Origin: Thalassospira sp. HJ
GTDB lineage: Bacteria > Pseudomonadota > Alphaproteobacteria > Rhodospirillales > Thalassospiraceae
NCBI RefSeq assembly: GCF_000948415.1
Contig: NZ_JYII01000020.1
Coordinates: 186,001-250,000, forward strand
Direction of reading: 5' to 3'
DNA length: 64,000 nucleotides
Of the stretch, positions 55,644-64,000 are shown in pieces; within the stretch, counting starts at the first letter, position 1; the number at the start of each line of letters is the position of its first letter. Position numbers and translations under genes: made by a program. The notes beneath the pieces are model-generated. The model was given only the letters and a program-made list of their open reading frames with translations, did no database searches and was not told the origin of the DNA.

Positions 55644-57056
55644 TCAGGCAACGTTTTTATGCACACCGAGCGTTTTGAGTGCATCGGTAAGCGAGTCCTT
55701 CTCAAGCCCGGCATAAAGGGCAAGTTCATCGCCCACCGGTGCGCCAAGGCATTCCTCGAACACGTCCTGGTTCGATTGTTCGGAATAGTTTTTCTGCTCG
55801 TCACTGCCGAGGTTGGACTGGAAGATGCCGGCGGCACTAACCGGCAGGAAATCCTCGTAAATAATCGGATCGGCCCGCAGATAGCCCTGATCGACCAGTT
55901 CATTGACCGGGGTTGCCGGATCAAGATCGCCCTTCTTGGCCGCATTCAGCCCGGCCTTGGTAACGTTATAGCGGAAGAAGGCCAGTTTCTCGACGCGAAG
56001 CGTCTCGTAATCATCCGGGAAGGCGCGGAAACGCTCTGCCAGTTCGGTTTCATAATCACGCGCGTTTGAACCACCGGCGTTGATCTGCACGGCGTGGCGG
56101 GTCGCTGCCAGAAGCGTGTCATAAAGCTTGCGGCCCTCTGCGGTCAGGGCGATGCCGCGCTGCTCGATCTCACCAAAGCGTGCGGTGTGGGTGCCAAGCG
56201 ATTCATCAAAGCTGTTGCCGATAAACTTTACCCGTTCTTCAAGCGCCTTGAAGCTGGTCTGGCGCAGCAGGATCGGACAGGACCGCGCGGGCGGACCTTC
56301 GACGATTGCCTTTGGCGTTATGCCGCGTTTTGGCATGTCCTGCTGCACGGCATCGATATCCAGGGTGCGTGGCGTCAAATGGTTGATATGCGGGCCCTTG
56401 AAGCAAACAACATCGGCAATCAGACGATGGGCGTCATGAAGCTTCTGATAGGTTTCAAGCGTTACGGTCGCATTGCTGTGCCAGCGGAAAGTTTCCAGCG
56501 CCTCGGCAACGAACTGTTCGGCTTGGGTCCGGGTCAGGCCGCCATTTTTCTCTGCCAGATAAATCAGCTTGATAGCATCTGCGGTAAAGATATCGCGCTT
56601 GGCAAGGATGCTTTCGGCCTGATGGCGCAGATCTTCGTCTTCGATCAGCTCCAGACGCAGGAGCGAGGTAAAGACGCGAAACGGATTGCGTTTAAGTGCT
56701 TCCTCGTCAATCGGGCGAAATGCGGTTGAATGTACCGGCACCCCGGCCACAGACAAATCATAATAGCCCACCGGATGCATCCCCATGACCGCAAACATGC
56801 GGCGCATGTTGAAAAGCTCTTCGGGTTTGCCAAGCCGGATCGCCCCGTGACGCTCCAGATCAATACGCTCAAGCTCACCATTATAGTCAAGGCTTTCGGC
56901 AAGCTTGGGATCAGCATCAAGCGTGTTCTGATTGATCTCGGAAACCAGCTCCATCAGGGTGCCGTATTGCGGCACCTCGCTGCGATACATGTCAGACATC
57001 GCGCTGGAAAACATCGAACGGATTTCATCAGGATGGACAAAGGCGTCTGTCGACAT
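55644..57056 (-). CDS. hglS: 2-oxoadipate dioxygenase/decarboxylase (HglS, DUF1338/VOC family)
   Basis: A 470-residue VOC-fold Fe(II) enzyme that converts 2-oxoadipate to D-2-hydroxyglutarate in lysine catabolism of Pseudomonas. As I recall the Pseudomonas protein, His70 and His226 bind the metal and Arg74 reads the substrate. With the start at 57056, this protein has His70-G-A-I-Arg74 and GPHINHLTPR with His226 at the same positions, plus HTARFGEIEQRG near the third ligand (Glu296). A strong GGAGG lies just before the ATG, ruling out a start at 57080. It is a single gene here; no other lysine-degradation gene is adjacent. Confidence 0.88.
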   Translation of the reverse strand: MSTDAFVHPDEIRSMFSSAMSDMYRSEVPQYGTLMELVSEINQNTLDADPKLAESLDYNGELERIDLERHGAIRLGKPEELFNMRRMFAVMGMHPVGYYDLSVAGVPVHSTAFRPIDEEALKRNPFRVFTSLLRLELIEDEDLRHQAESILAKRDIFTADAIKLIYLAEKNGGLTRTQAEQFVAEALETFRWHSNATVTLETYQKLHDAHRLIADVVCFKGPHINHLTPRTLDIDAVQQDMPKRGITPKAIVEGPPARSCPILLRQTSFKALEERVKFIGNSFDESLGTHTARFGEIEQRGIALTAEGRKLYDTLLAATRHAVQINAGGSNARDYETELAERFRAFPDDYETLRVEKLAFFRYNVTKAGLNAAKKGDLDPATPVNELVDQGYLRADPIIYEDFLPVSAAGIFQSNLGSDEQKNYSEQSNQDVFEECLGAPVGDELALYAGLEKDSLTDALKTLGVHKNVA

Positions 57057-57245
57057 GGGGCCTCCAAAAGACGGGATCACATTGAACCGATGGAATGGCC
57101 TTGTCAGGCAAGATCATTCCCATTCATCATCAGGATGGCAAAATATGGCCCAGTTTCGGGCATGACAAACGACAATTTGGCACGAATTCATTCCATGAAA
57201 GAATGAACTCAGACGCCGTTGGCACTTGGCCGCGTCGAGACAGCC

Positions 57246-59234
57246 TCAAGAAGCCGTCTCAGTTTCGCTGCCCTTGTTGTCGGCGAAGATCGACTTCACA
57301 CCGATCTCGGGCGGCTGGAATTCCGGCACCAACTGACTGATCAGTTCCAGCGTTTTTGTTGTGTCGCGGTTAGTGGCACTGTCTTCGAGCGCATCAAACA
57401 CCTGTTTAATCAGGCTGTAATCCACCACACGTGGTGCCGCCAAAAGCACCCCGTCGGTTTCGGTCGGCACGGGGGGTTCTGAATCGTGGAACAGCTCCTC
57501 ATAGAGCTTTTCGCCCGGACGCAGACCAGTGACCTTGATCTCAACATCCTTGTCTGGCTGCAGGCCCGAAAGCAGGATCATCTGGCGCGCCAAATCAACG
57601 ATCTTGACCGGACGCCCCATATCAAGAACGAAGATCTTGCCACCTTCAGTCACACCGTGACGCCCGAGTTCGGCTGATTGCAGAACCAATTCCACCGCCT
57701 CGGCGATGGTCATGAAGTAACGCGTAATGCCTTCATGGGTGACAGTGAGCGGCCCACCGGCTTCAAGCTGGCGTTTGAACAATGGCACGACAGACCCGGT
57801 TGAACCCAGAACATTGCCAAAGCGCACAGTGACAAAACGGGTTGATCCGCGTTGTTCGAGCGGCAGGGTTTCGAGCGCCTGACAATAACATTCCGCCAGC
57901 CGTTTTGAGGCCCCCATAACGTTGGCTGGATTGACCGCCTTGTCGGTCGAAATCAGGACCATCGTGGCAACCCCTGCAGCGCGGCAGGCCTCGGCCACAT
58001 TCCGTGTACCGAGCGTGTTGGTCAGAATGCCTTCATTGGGGTTGTGTTCAACCAGCGGCACGTGCTTGTAGGCTGCAGCATGGAACACGATTTCCGGTTT
58101 GTAGCGGGCAAAAACCTGACCAATCCGGGTTTGATCACGGACATCGCCAAGGATGCTGTCACGCGGCAGATCGGGATATTTTTCCGCCATTTCCATATCA
58201 ATGGCGTAAAGCTGGAACTCCCCTGCATCGAGCAGGGTCAGGCTGTTTGGGCCGTAAGATGCGATCTGACGCACCAGTTCCGAGCCGATTGATCCCCCAG
58301 CACCGGTCACCAGTACTCGTTTACCCGCAATCATTTCGCGCACACGATCACGATCCAGTCGGGCTTGCGGTCGGCCCAGCAAATCTTCAATTGCCACCGG
58401 GCGGATTTGCATCGGATCGGCGAGGCCTTCGCGCAGATCGCCAAGCTTTGGCAGGCGGGCCAAAGTCATGCCATAGCGGTCCGCAATCTCGACCCACTTG
58501 GCGTTGTCTTCGTGACGCAGCGCATCCCCGCTCAAAACCAATCGGCGTGGCAGGCCATGCCGACCCTTCTGCAATTTCTGAATAACGTCTTCGAGCTGAT
58601 CGACAGTCGCCAGAACATCAACACCATGCATGTTGCGCCCGACGCGGCCTTGCGTCAGGGAAACGATACCGACGACCTTAAAGGGCGTGTCCGCAGACCG
58701 TTCGGTTTCACGGATGAAAGCTTCGGCCTCATCCCCTGCCCCGATCAAAAGGACCGGCAAACGTGACGTTCCTTGACGCACCAGCGCACGGGCGGTCGAT
58801 TTGTCCTTGGCAATCCGGTAGGTCAGGCGTGACCCACCCAAAAGCGCCATCAGCAAAAACCACTGAATGATCGGTGCCGAACGCGGCATCCAGTCAAGAC
58901 GTGTGGTCAAAAACAGAACAAGGAAAAGAACGGCCACCGCGACTGAAACCGCCTTGGCAATCCGGATCACGTCATTAAGCGACGCATAGCGCCAGATGCC
59001 GCGATATAGGCCAAAATACCAGAACGAAACCGCCGCAATCAGCGTAAAGATACCCGCTGAAAACAGAATGTTATGGGGCGCATAGTAAACCACGCCATCG
59101 CCGACCCGAAGGTACAATGCCAACGGAAAGGAGATTGCCGCCATGATGATGTCATGGGCAAAGGCGATGTGGCTTCGCTGAAACGATCGCAGCATGTGGT
59201 CCCTTATTCGCAAGGTTTCTGTTTTTATAAGCAT
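57246..59234 (-). CDS. CapD/FlaA1-like membrane NDP-sugar 4,6-dehydratase (polysaccharide biosynthesis)
   Basis: A 662-residue protein with four N-terminal membrane helices (about 20-135), a CoA-binding-like Rossmann domain, then a C-terminal SDR dehydratase. That domain begins KRVLVTGAGGSIGSELVRQI near residue 306. The catalytic region STDKAVNPANVMGASKRLAE shows the conserved Lys and a Met/Lys pair typical of the PglF/WbpM group. These make UDP-4-keto-6-deoxy sugars for O-antigen or protein glycosylation. The WecA-like initiating transferase lies 88 bp upstream on the same strand, so the two likely serve the same glycan. Confidence 0.92.
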   Translation of the reverse strand: MLIKTETLRIRDHMLRSFQRSHIAFAHDIIMAAISFPLALYLRVGDGVVYYAPHNILFSAGIFTLIAAVSFWYFGLYRGIWRYASLNDVIRIAKAVSVAVAVLFLVLFLTTRLDWMPRSAPIIQWFLLMALLGGSRLTYRIAKDKSTARALVRQGTSRLPVLLIGAGDEAEAFIRETERSADTPFKVVGIVSLTQGRVGRNMHGVDVLATVDQLEDVIQKLQKGRHGLPRRLVLSGDALRHEDNAKWVEIADRYGMTLARLPKLGDLREGLADPMQIRPVAIEDLLGRPQARLDRDRVREMIAGKRVLVTGAGGSIGSELVRQIASYGPNSLTLLDAGEFQLYAIDMEMAEKYPDLPRDSILGDVRDQTRIGQVFARYKPEIVFHAAAYKHVPLVEHNPNEGILTNTLGTRNVAEACRAAGVATMVLISTDKAVNPANVMGASKRLAECYCQALETLPLEQRGSTRFVTVRFGNVLGSTGSVVPLFKRQLEAGGPLTVTHEGITRYFMTIAEAVELVLQSAELGRHGVTEGGKIFVLDMGRPVKIVDLARQMILLSGLQPDKDVEIKVTGLRPGEKLYEELFHDSEPPVPTETDGVLLAAPRVVDYSLIKQVFDALEDSATNRDTTKTLELISQLVPEFQPPEIGVKSIFADNKGSETETAS

Positions 59235-59322
59235 ATACCCGCTTTGCGACTGGCGGATAAGGCTTTCTTTTCGCGCCCTGCCCCTATCAAGTCAAGCCGT
59301 GCGCGCATCAGATGAACGTTCT

Positions 59323-60333
59323 TCAGCTCTCTTTACCGCGCACCGGCATCCGCACCATCATGCCAACCAGTCCAAGCACAACAATCAGTGCCGCAATCAC
59401 CCGCATCCAGTCCGGCGTGTCGCTTTGGGCAAAGCAGACGCCGATCAGGACAAGATTGCTGATCAGGATCATGATCGAAACCCGCGCATGCGAAAAACCA
59501 CGCTGGGTGGCTTTCTGATAGAAATGCTCGCGGTGCGCCTGCCAGATTTTCTCGCGGCGCAAGGCCCGCTTGATCAGGGTAAATGTTGCATCAAACAAGT
59601 AATAGGACGGCAGGATCAGGGTGATGGCCCACGCCCCCTCAGACGCGACCTTTAACAAGAGCCAACCCAGAATAAACCCAAGCGGGATTGATCCAACATC
59701 GCCAAGGAACAGCTTGGCCGGATGCCAGTTCCAGATCAGGAACCCGATCATGATCGCAAGAATACCAAGCCCGATATAGCCAAGCCCGATGAATTGCGGC
59801 AGTGGAACAAAGAGGGCCAGGACAAAAACCCCAAGGCCAATTGATCCGGCCTCGACCCCGGTAATGCCATCGATCCCGTCCATGAAATTGAACAGATTGA
59901 TGAACCAGACCCAAGCCAATACCACCAGAACATGATCCAGCCAGATTGGCACCAATCCACCCAAAACCGGTTTATCAAGGGCCAACATGCCAATCATCAC
60001 GGCAACGAATTGCAGGGCAAACCGTTTGGCGGCAGAAAGATCATGACGGTCATCAAGCCAACTGAGCAAACCAAGCCCGGCACAAGCCCCCAGCATCAAC
60101 CAGTCGCCAATGGCCGCGACACCGGTCATGGCAAAAACGCCCGCAACCAGCAAAATCAAAAGCGGCGTGACGGCAAGCCCGCCACCGCGCGGGGTGGGGA
60201 CAGCATGACTGGAACGGTGGTTGGGCATATCAAGGATGGCCTTGCGCCGCAGATAGTTCAGCACCACCCATGTCAGCAACATCGAGCCGATCAGAAAGAT
60301 GCTTGCAAAGGTCGCAAGTCCTGCAAAAGTCAT
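59323..60333 (-). CDS. WecA/MraY-family undecaprenyl-phosphate sugar-1-phosphate transferase
   Basis: A 336-residue integral membrane protein with about ten helices. The family motifs are present: DMPNHRSSHAVPTPRGGG near residue 35, the metal-binding FNFMDGIDGITG and FLGDVGSIPLGF. Loop 5 has HREHFYQKATQRGFSHA, which marks the WecA/WbpL side and not MraY. It starts O-antigen or related glycans by moving a HexNAc-1-phosphate onto undecaprenyl phosphate. I take the start at 60333; the longer frame to 60444 adds a non-membrane, unlike-family leader. Confidence 0.9.
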   Translation of the reverse strand: MTFAGLATFASIFLIGSMLLTWVVLNYLRRKAILDMPNHRSSHAVPTPRGGGLAVTPLLILLVAGVFAMTGVAAIGDWLMLGACAGLGLLSWLDDRHDLSAAKRFALQFVAVMIGMLALDKPVLGGLVPIWLDHVLVVLAWVWFINLFNFMDGIDGITGVEAGSIGLGVFVLALFVPLPQFIGLGYIGLGILAIMIGFLIWNWHPAKLFLGDVGSIPLGFILGWLLLKVASEGAWAITLILPSYYLFDATFTLIKRALRREKIWQAHREHFYQKATQRGFSHARVSIMILISNLVLIGVCFAQSDTPDWMRVIAALIVVLGLVGMMVRMPVRGKES

Positions 60334-60538
60334 CGTTGGGTCGCCCTTGTCCCTGTCTCCGCCAGATTGATCCGTCTGGATTAGCCGGACCGATTGCCCA
60401 TCGCAAGGCTTTTCACCCGATGATTGCGGCAAGCCCAAAGGCACAAGGCAGCCATGTCGCGCAAAACCGTGCTTGATGCTTTACAGTTTGCCATGCTGGG
60501 CTTAACTACAGCACATAAACTGAAACCGGAGATATCCT

Positions 60539-61882
60539 TTGGCAGAACGTCGTTCCCGTCCATCCCAGCGCAACGCCCCCCGCAAACAGGTGGAGGCCCC
60601 GGATCCGCGCATGCTTGCGCTCAAGACCCTGCAAGAATTGCGTGGCGGTGAAGTGACGTTGGATGAACTTCTGTCAAAGCATGGCTATGGCCTGCCGTCA
60701 CTTGATCGCAACTTCCTGCGCCAGCTGCTTGGCACGACCCTGCGCCATCTGGGCGAAATTGATGCGGTGCTTGCCCCGCGCTATCAACCGCCGCAGGACC
60801 GGGTTGCCGCACGCCTGACCAACATCCTGCGTCTGGGTGTCGCGCAGCTGTTCTTTATGGATACGCCTGACTACGGTGCGGTTGACAGTACGGTCAATCT
60901 CGCGCGTGATGCGGGTTTGCATAAATACACCAAACTGATCAATGCCGTTCTGCGCGGCTTGCAGCGTGACGGCTTTGAATGGCCCGAAGGTGTCGAAGAT
61001 TGGCAGCTCAACATTCCGGCATGGCTACGCGGATCATGGAAAAAGGCCTATGGTGCGGAAACCGCCCAGGGTATCGCCGAATCCTGCCTTGGTCATGCGA
61101 TGCTCGATCTGTCGCTCAAGGATCGCACGCAGTCGGCCGATTGGGCCGAAAAGATGGATGGCATTGTCCTACCGACCGGGTCGGTACGGCTTGAACCGGG
61201 TCGCCGCATTCGCGATCTGCCGGGCTACAAGGATGGTGACTGGTGGGTGCAGGATGCAGCAGCAGCCATCCCCGCAACTCTGTTTTCGGCCTACAAAGAC
61301 AAAACCATCTACGATCTTTGCGCCGCACCGGGTGGCAAGACGATGCAGCTGGCATCCCTTGGCGCCAGTGCGATTGCAGTCGATAAATCCGAAGGTCGTC
61401 TGAAACGCGTTTTCGAGAACCTTGAACGTGTCTCGCTGGGTGCCGCAGTCGTCACCGGTGATGCCACCGATCTGGCTCCCGATACGCCGCGCGCAGATGC
61501 CGTATTGCTTGATGCACCATGTTCGGCCACGGGCACCATTCGCCGCCATCCCGACATTCTGCTGCGCCAGAATGACAAGCTGATGCAATCGCTGCTGCCT
61601 ATCCAAAGCAAACTTCTGCGTCAGGCCGACAAGCTTTTGAATGTTGATGGTGAGCTGATTTATTGCACCTGTTCGCTGCAACCCGAAGAAGGCGAGCATC
61701 AGGTCAAATCCTTCCTTGCCGATCATCCGAACTATGAACGCAAAGCCATTTCCGCAGACGAGCTTGGTGGCTGGGATGAGGCAATCAATGAGGCCGGTGA
61801 ATTGCGCATTCTGCCGATCCACATGGCCGATTTTGGCGGCATGGACGGCTTTTTCTGCGCCCGCTTGGTCAAAAAGGCCTGA
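60539..61882 (+). CDS. rsmB: 16S rRNA m5C967 methyltransferase RsmB-like, TTG start
   Basis: A 447-residue RsmB/NOP-type RNA cytosine-5 methyltransferase. The N-terminal NusB-like RNA-binding domain covers about residues 25-150; the SAM domain has LCAAPGGKTMQLASLG, DAPCSATGTIRRHPD (motif IV cysteine) and YCTCSLQPEEGEHQV (catalytic motif VI cysteine). The start is TTG at 60539 with GGAG seven or eight bases upstream, followed by AERRSRPSQRNAPRK. It is on the plus strand, divergent from the WecA-like gene, and 132 bp before rpe. Confidence 0.92.
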   Translation: MAERRSRPSQRNAPRKQVEAPDPRMLALKTLQELRGGEVTLDELLSKHGYGLPSLDRNFLRQLLGTTLRHLGEIDAVLAPRYQPPQDRVAARLTNILRLGVAQLFFMDTPDYGAVDSTVNLARDAGLHKYTKLINAVLRGLQRDGFEWPEGVEDWQLNIPAWLRGSWKKAYGAETAQGIAESCLGHAMLDLSLKDRTQSADWAEKMDGIVLPTGSVRLEPGRRIRDLPGYKDGDWWVQDAAAAIPATLFSAYKDKTIYDLCAAPGGKTMQLASLGASAIAVDKSEGRLKRVFENLERVSLGAAVVTGDATDLAPDTPRADAVLLDAPCSATGTIRRHPDILLRQNDKLMQSLLPIQSKLLRQADKLLNVDGELIYCTCSLQPEEGEHQVKSFLADHPNYERKAISADELGGWDEAINEAGELRILPIHMADFGGMDGFFCARLVKKA

Positions 61883-62014
61883 TTTTCTGCCAGAAGATCC
61901 GCGTTTTGCGCATACAAGGCAGTCATGAGTCCCATTCGGGTGACATGGCGGACAATCTGGGGTATCAAGGCCGCGAATTTCCCGTATCCCATATCGCTTC
62001 AGGACCTGTGACGC

Positions 62015-62680
62015 ATGACCACGTCAAACATTAAAATCGCACCTTCGATCCTTTCGGCCGATTTCGCCCAGCTTGGCGTTGATGTTCGCGCTGTTGATGA
62101 AGCCGGGGCCGACTATATCCATATCGATGTGATGGACGGTCACTATGTACCGAACATCACCATTGGCCCGGACGTGGTCAAGGCACTGCGCCCGCATAGC
62201 GACAAGGTGTTTGACGTGCATCTGATGATCGCACCGGTCGATCCCTATATCGAGGCATTTGCCAATGCCGGTTCCGATATCATCACCATCCACGCCGAAG
62301 CCGGCCCGCACCTGCATCGCTCGCTGCAGCTGATCAAGTCGCTGGGCAAAAAGGCTGGTGTCTCGCTGAACCCGTCGACCCCGGAAAGTATGATTGAATA
62401 TGTCATGGACATGGTTGATCTGGTTCTGGTTATGACCGTGAACCCGGGCTTTGGCGGTCAGAAATTCATTCCGAGCCAGCTTGAGAAGATCAAGCGCATC
62501 CGCAAGATGATCGATGCGACCGGCCGCGATATCGACCTTGAAGTCGATGGTGGCGTAAACCCGGAAATCGCGCCCAAGGTGATCGAAGCCGGTGCCAATG
62601 TTCTGGTCGCAGGTTCCGCCACCTTCAAAGGTGGCCCGGGCGAATATGCTAACAACATCAAGGCCATCCGCGGCGCCTAA
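62015..62680 (+). CDS. rpe: ribulose-phosphate 3-epimerase
   Basis: A 221-residue TIM barrel that interconverts ribulose-5-P and xylulose-5-P. Metal and catalytic residues sit in [49 protein letters not shown] and [10 protein letters not shown]. The length is standard. The ATG at 62015 follows AGGACCTGTG. It probably belongs to one transcript with rsmB and ends before a strong terminator. Confidence 0.97.
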   Translation: MTTSNIKIAPSILSADFAQLGVDVRAVDEAGADYIHIDVMDGHYVPNITIGPDVVKALRPHSDKVFDVHLMIAPVDPYIEAFANAGSDIITIHAEAGPHLHRSLQLIKSLGKKAGVSLNPSTPESMIEYVMDMVDLVLVMTVNPGFGGQKFIPSQLEKIKRIRKMIDATGRDIDLEVDGGVNPEIAPKVIEAGANVLVAGSATFKGGPGEYANNIKAIRGA

Positions 62681-62710
62681 ATTGCAGACGCGTTGATGAC
62701 CTGAAAAGAC

Positions 62711-62741
62711 AAAAGGCCGGAGCAGAATGCTTCGGCCTTTC
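62711..62741. terminator. bidirectional terminator between rpe and the SDHAF4 gene
   Basis: AAAGGCCGgAGCA-GAA-TGCTtCGGCCTTT with flanking A and T runs, between convergent genes. Confidence 0.9.
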
Positions 62742-62766
62742 TCTTATCTACGTTCAAACGCTGCGA

Positions 62767-63030
62767 TCAGAAATCAATGCAGCGGCCCTTGTTTTCCCAA
62801 TCGCCAAAGCGGGTCGGTTCCGGACCTTTGGGTCCACCAATCTCGCGGGCTTTGGCGGCGACTTCCTTGGCGGCCTTGGCTTCCGCCAGCGCATTGATCG
62901 CATCCTGAGAAAGCTTTGGTGCTTCCTCTGCCCCGGCAATCTCGTCTGATACCGGATTGGCATCGACCTGCGGTTCTGCCTTTTCCTTGGGCACTTCGTG
63001 AATGACGGTTTCGCGGAACTTTCCGGCCAT
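62767..63030 (-). CDS. SDHAF4-like succinate dehydrogenase assembly factor (DUF1674)
   Basis: An 87-residue protein with an alanine/lysine-rich middle and the invariant C-terminus EPTRFGDWENKGRCIDF that defines DUF1674/SDHAF4. In mitochondria this factor binds flavinated SdhA and speeds complex II assembly; the bacterial protein is expected to do the same. The ATG at 63030 has AGGAG upstream. No sdh genes are in the window. It is divergent from tex. Confidence 0.93.
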   Translation of the reverse strand: MAGKFRETVIHEVPKEKAEPQVDANPVSDEIAGAEEAPKLSQDAINALAEAKAAKEVAAKAREIGGPKGPEPTRFGDWENKGRCIDF

Positions 63031-63276
63031 TCGTCTTCTCCTGCTTTGGGCTTGGCCCGATAAATCACATTTGCCAAAGAAATAACGTGCGCGATCCATA
63101 TCGGCAAGTCCGCTTGGCCGTGGGTAAAAGCATGCACAAACCCATGTGATTTCAGGCCTTTGGAATCAAACAGGGAATCCTGATGTGGCTGCATCCGAAA
63201 ATTTGCGGAAAACAGACTCTTTTCGAGTGCGTTCAAAGCCGCTATTCCAAGCGTACGAGCAAAACAAGGAGAAACC

Positions 63277-64000
63277 ATGCGTCCAATTCCCCAGCGTATC
63301 GCCGAAGAACTTTCGGTTCGTCCGGAACAGGTCATTGCCACCATCGAGATGCTCAATGAAGGCTCCACCGTTCCGTTCATCGCCCGTTACCGTAAAGAGA
63401 AAACCGGCGGTCTTGATGACACCCAACTTCGTACGCTGGAAGAACGCCTGCGCTATCTGACCGAACTTGAAGAACGCCGCGCATCCGTGCTGGAAAGCAT
63501 CCGGGAGCAGGAAAAGCTTACCCCGGAACTTGAAGCCCAAATCAACGAGGCCGATACCAAGACCCGTCTTGAAGATTTGTATCTGCCTTATAAGAAAAAG
63601 CGCCGCACCAAGGCCCAGATCGCCCGCGAAGCCGGACTGGAACCACTCGCCGATAGCCTGTTTAACGATCCGACGCTGGATCCCGAAACCGAGGCGGCCA
63701 AGTTCGTTGATGCCGAAAAAGGCGTGGAGGACACCAAGGCCGCCCTTGATGGCGCGCGCCAGATCCTGATGGAACGCTTTGCCGAAGATGCCGATCTTGT
63801 TGCCAAGCTGCGAGACCATTTGTGGAATGAAGGTGAAATCACCGCATCGGTCATCGAAGGCAAACAGGCCGAAGGTGCCAAGTTCTCGGACTATTTCGAG
63901 CATTCCGAAAAAATCAAAACCTGCCCGTCGCACCGTGCGCTCGCCCTTTTCCGTGGCCGCAATGAAGATGTCCTGCAACTGAAACTGACCCTTGGCAAAG
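63277..64000 (+). CDS. tex: Tex-family RNA-binding transcription accessory protein (5' part; runs off the window)
   Basis: The first 241 codons of a protein normally near 770 residues. The N-terminal helix-turn-helix begins [20 protein letters not shown], followed by [18 protein letters not shown] and [19 protein letters not shown], both strongly diagnostic of Tex. Full-length Tex has YqgF and S1 domains further on and acts in transcription and RNA turnover. The ATG at 63277 follows AAGGAG. Completeness cannot be judged. Confidence 0.95.
   Translation, partial: MRPIPQRIAEELSVRPEQVIATIEMLNEGSTVPFIARYRKEKTGGLDDTQLRTLEERLRYLTELEERRASVLESIREQEKLTPELEAQINEADTKTRLEDLYLPYKKKRRTKAQIAREAGLEPLADSLFNDPTLDPETEAAKFVDAEKGVEDTKAALDGARQILMERFAEDADLVAKLRDHLWNEGEITASVIEGKQAEGAKFSDYFEHSEKIKTCPSHRALALFRGRNEDVLQLKLTLGK

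Overview
This 64 kb window reads as ordinary chromosomal sequence of a free-living alphaproteobacterium, most like Rhodospirillales and probably close to Thalassospira. That is inferred from gene content and style, not from a database search. The pointers are a 180-kDa-type NAD-glutamate dehydrogenase, alphaproteobacterial-style AddA/AddB, an AmgK/MurU wall-recycling pair, a bacterial mitofilin (Mic60) inside the heme operon, an SDHAF4 (DUF1674) gene and a CnoX/LonN/Trm112/DUF971 cluster. Base composition is moderately GC-rich and even, coding density is high, and there is no integrase, transposase, phage gene, CRISPR array or rRNA. One tandem tRNA pair is present.

Layout. 1-10 kb: the 5' half of NAD-glutamate dehydrogenase (minus), divergent from fabI; a DUF488 gene; two identical tRNA-Gly(GCC) genes with their own promoter and terminator; a ProX-type deacylase; the cnoX-lonN-trm112-DUF971 operon; OmpW with an FNR-like box; a UbiH-family hydroxylase. 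10-18 kb: glnK-amtB behind a sigma-54 promoter, an aminotransferase, ftsK and a chemoreceptor. 18-28 kb: one minus-strand operon, tsaE-amgK-murU-addB-addA, followed by trxA. 28-35 kb: a ferredoxin-NADP reductase, small accessory genes, lepA, an orphan PAS histidine kinase and a small lipoprotein.

35-42 kb: the translation block. rpmI-rplT-pheS-pheT has a recognisable promoter, a structured leader and an internal terminator or attenuator. infC lies 1.7 kb upstream, starts at an AUA codon and is terminated by a hairpin built around its own stop codon. Between infC and rpmI lie an orphan receiver protein and an AEC transporter interrupted by an in-frame stop. 42-49 kb: two glycosyltransferases, a hydrolase, then Rieske, EVE, YciI, gpsA and tsaD. 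49-54 kb: hemC-hemD-mic60-hemY. 54-64 kb: purH, a 2-oxoadipate dioxygenase/decarboxylase, a CapD-like and a WecA-like envelope sugar pair, rsmB, rpe, SDHAF4 and the start of tex.

The genes mainly serve nitrogen assimilation (gdh, glnK-amtB), translation (tRNA-Gly, lepA, infC, L35, L20, PheRS, tsaD/tsaE, rsmB), envelope sugars, heme and quinone synthesis, redox proteostasis and DNA repair. I found no clearly new system. The most distinctive sequence-level observations are the AEC transporter nonsense codon, the infC AUA start with its stop-codon terminator, the layered RNA structures around rpmI and pheS, and a terminator formed from the 3' coding end of a convergent gene.
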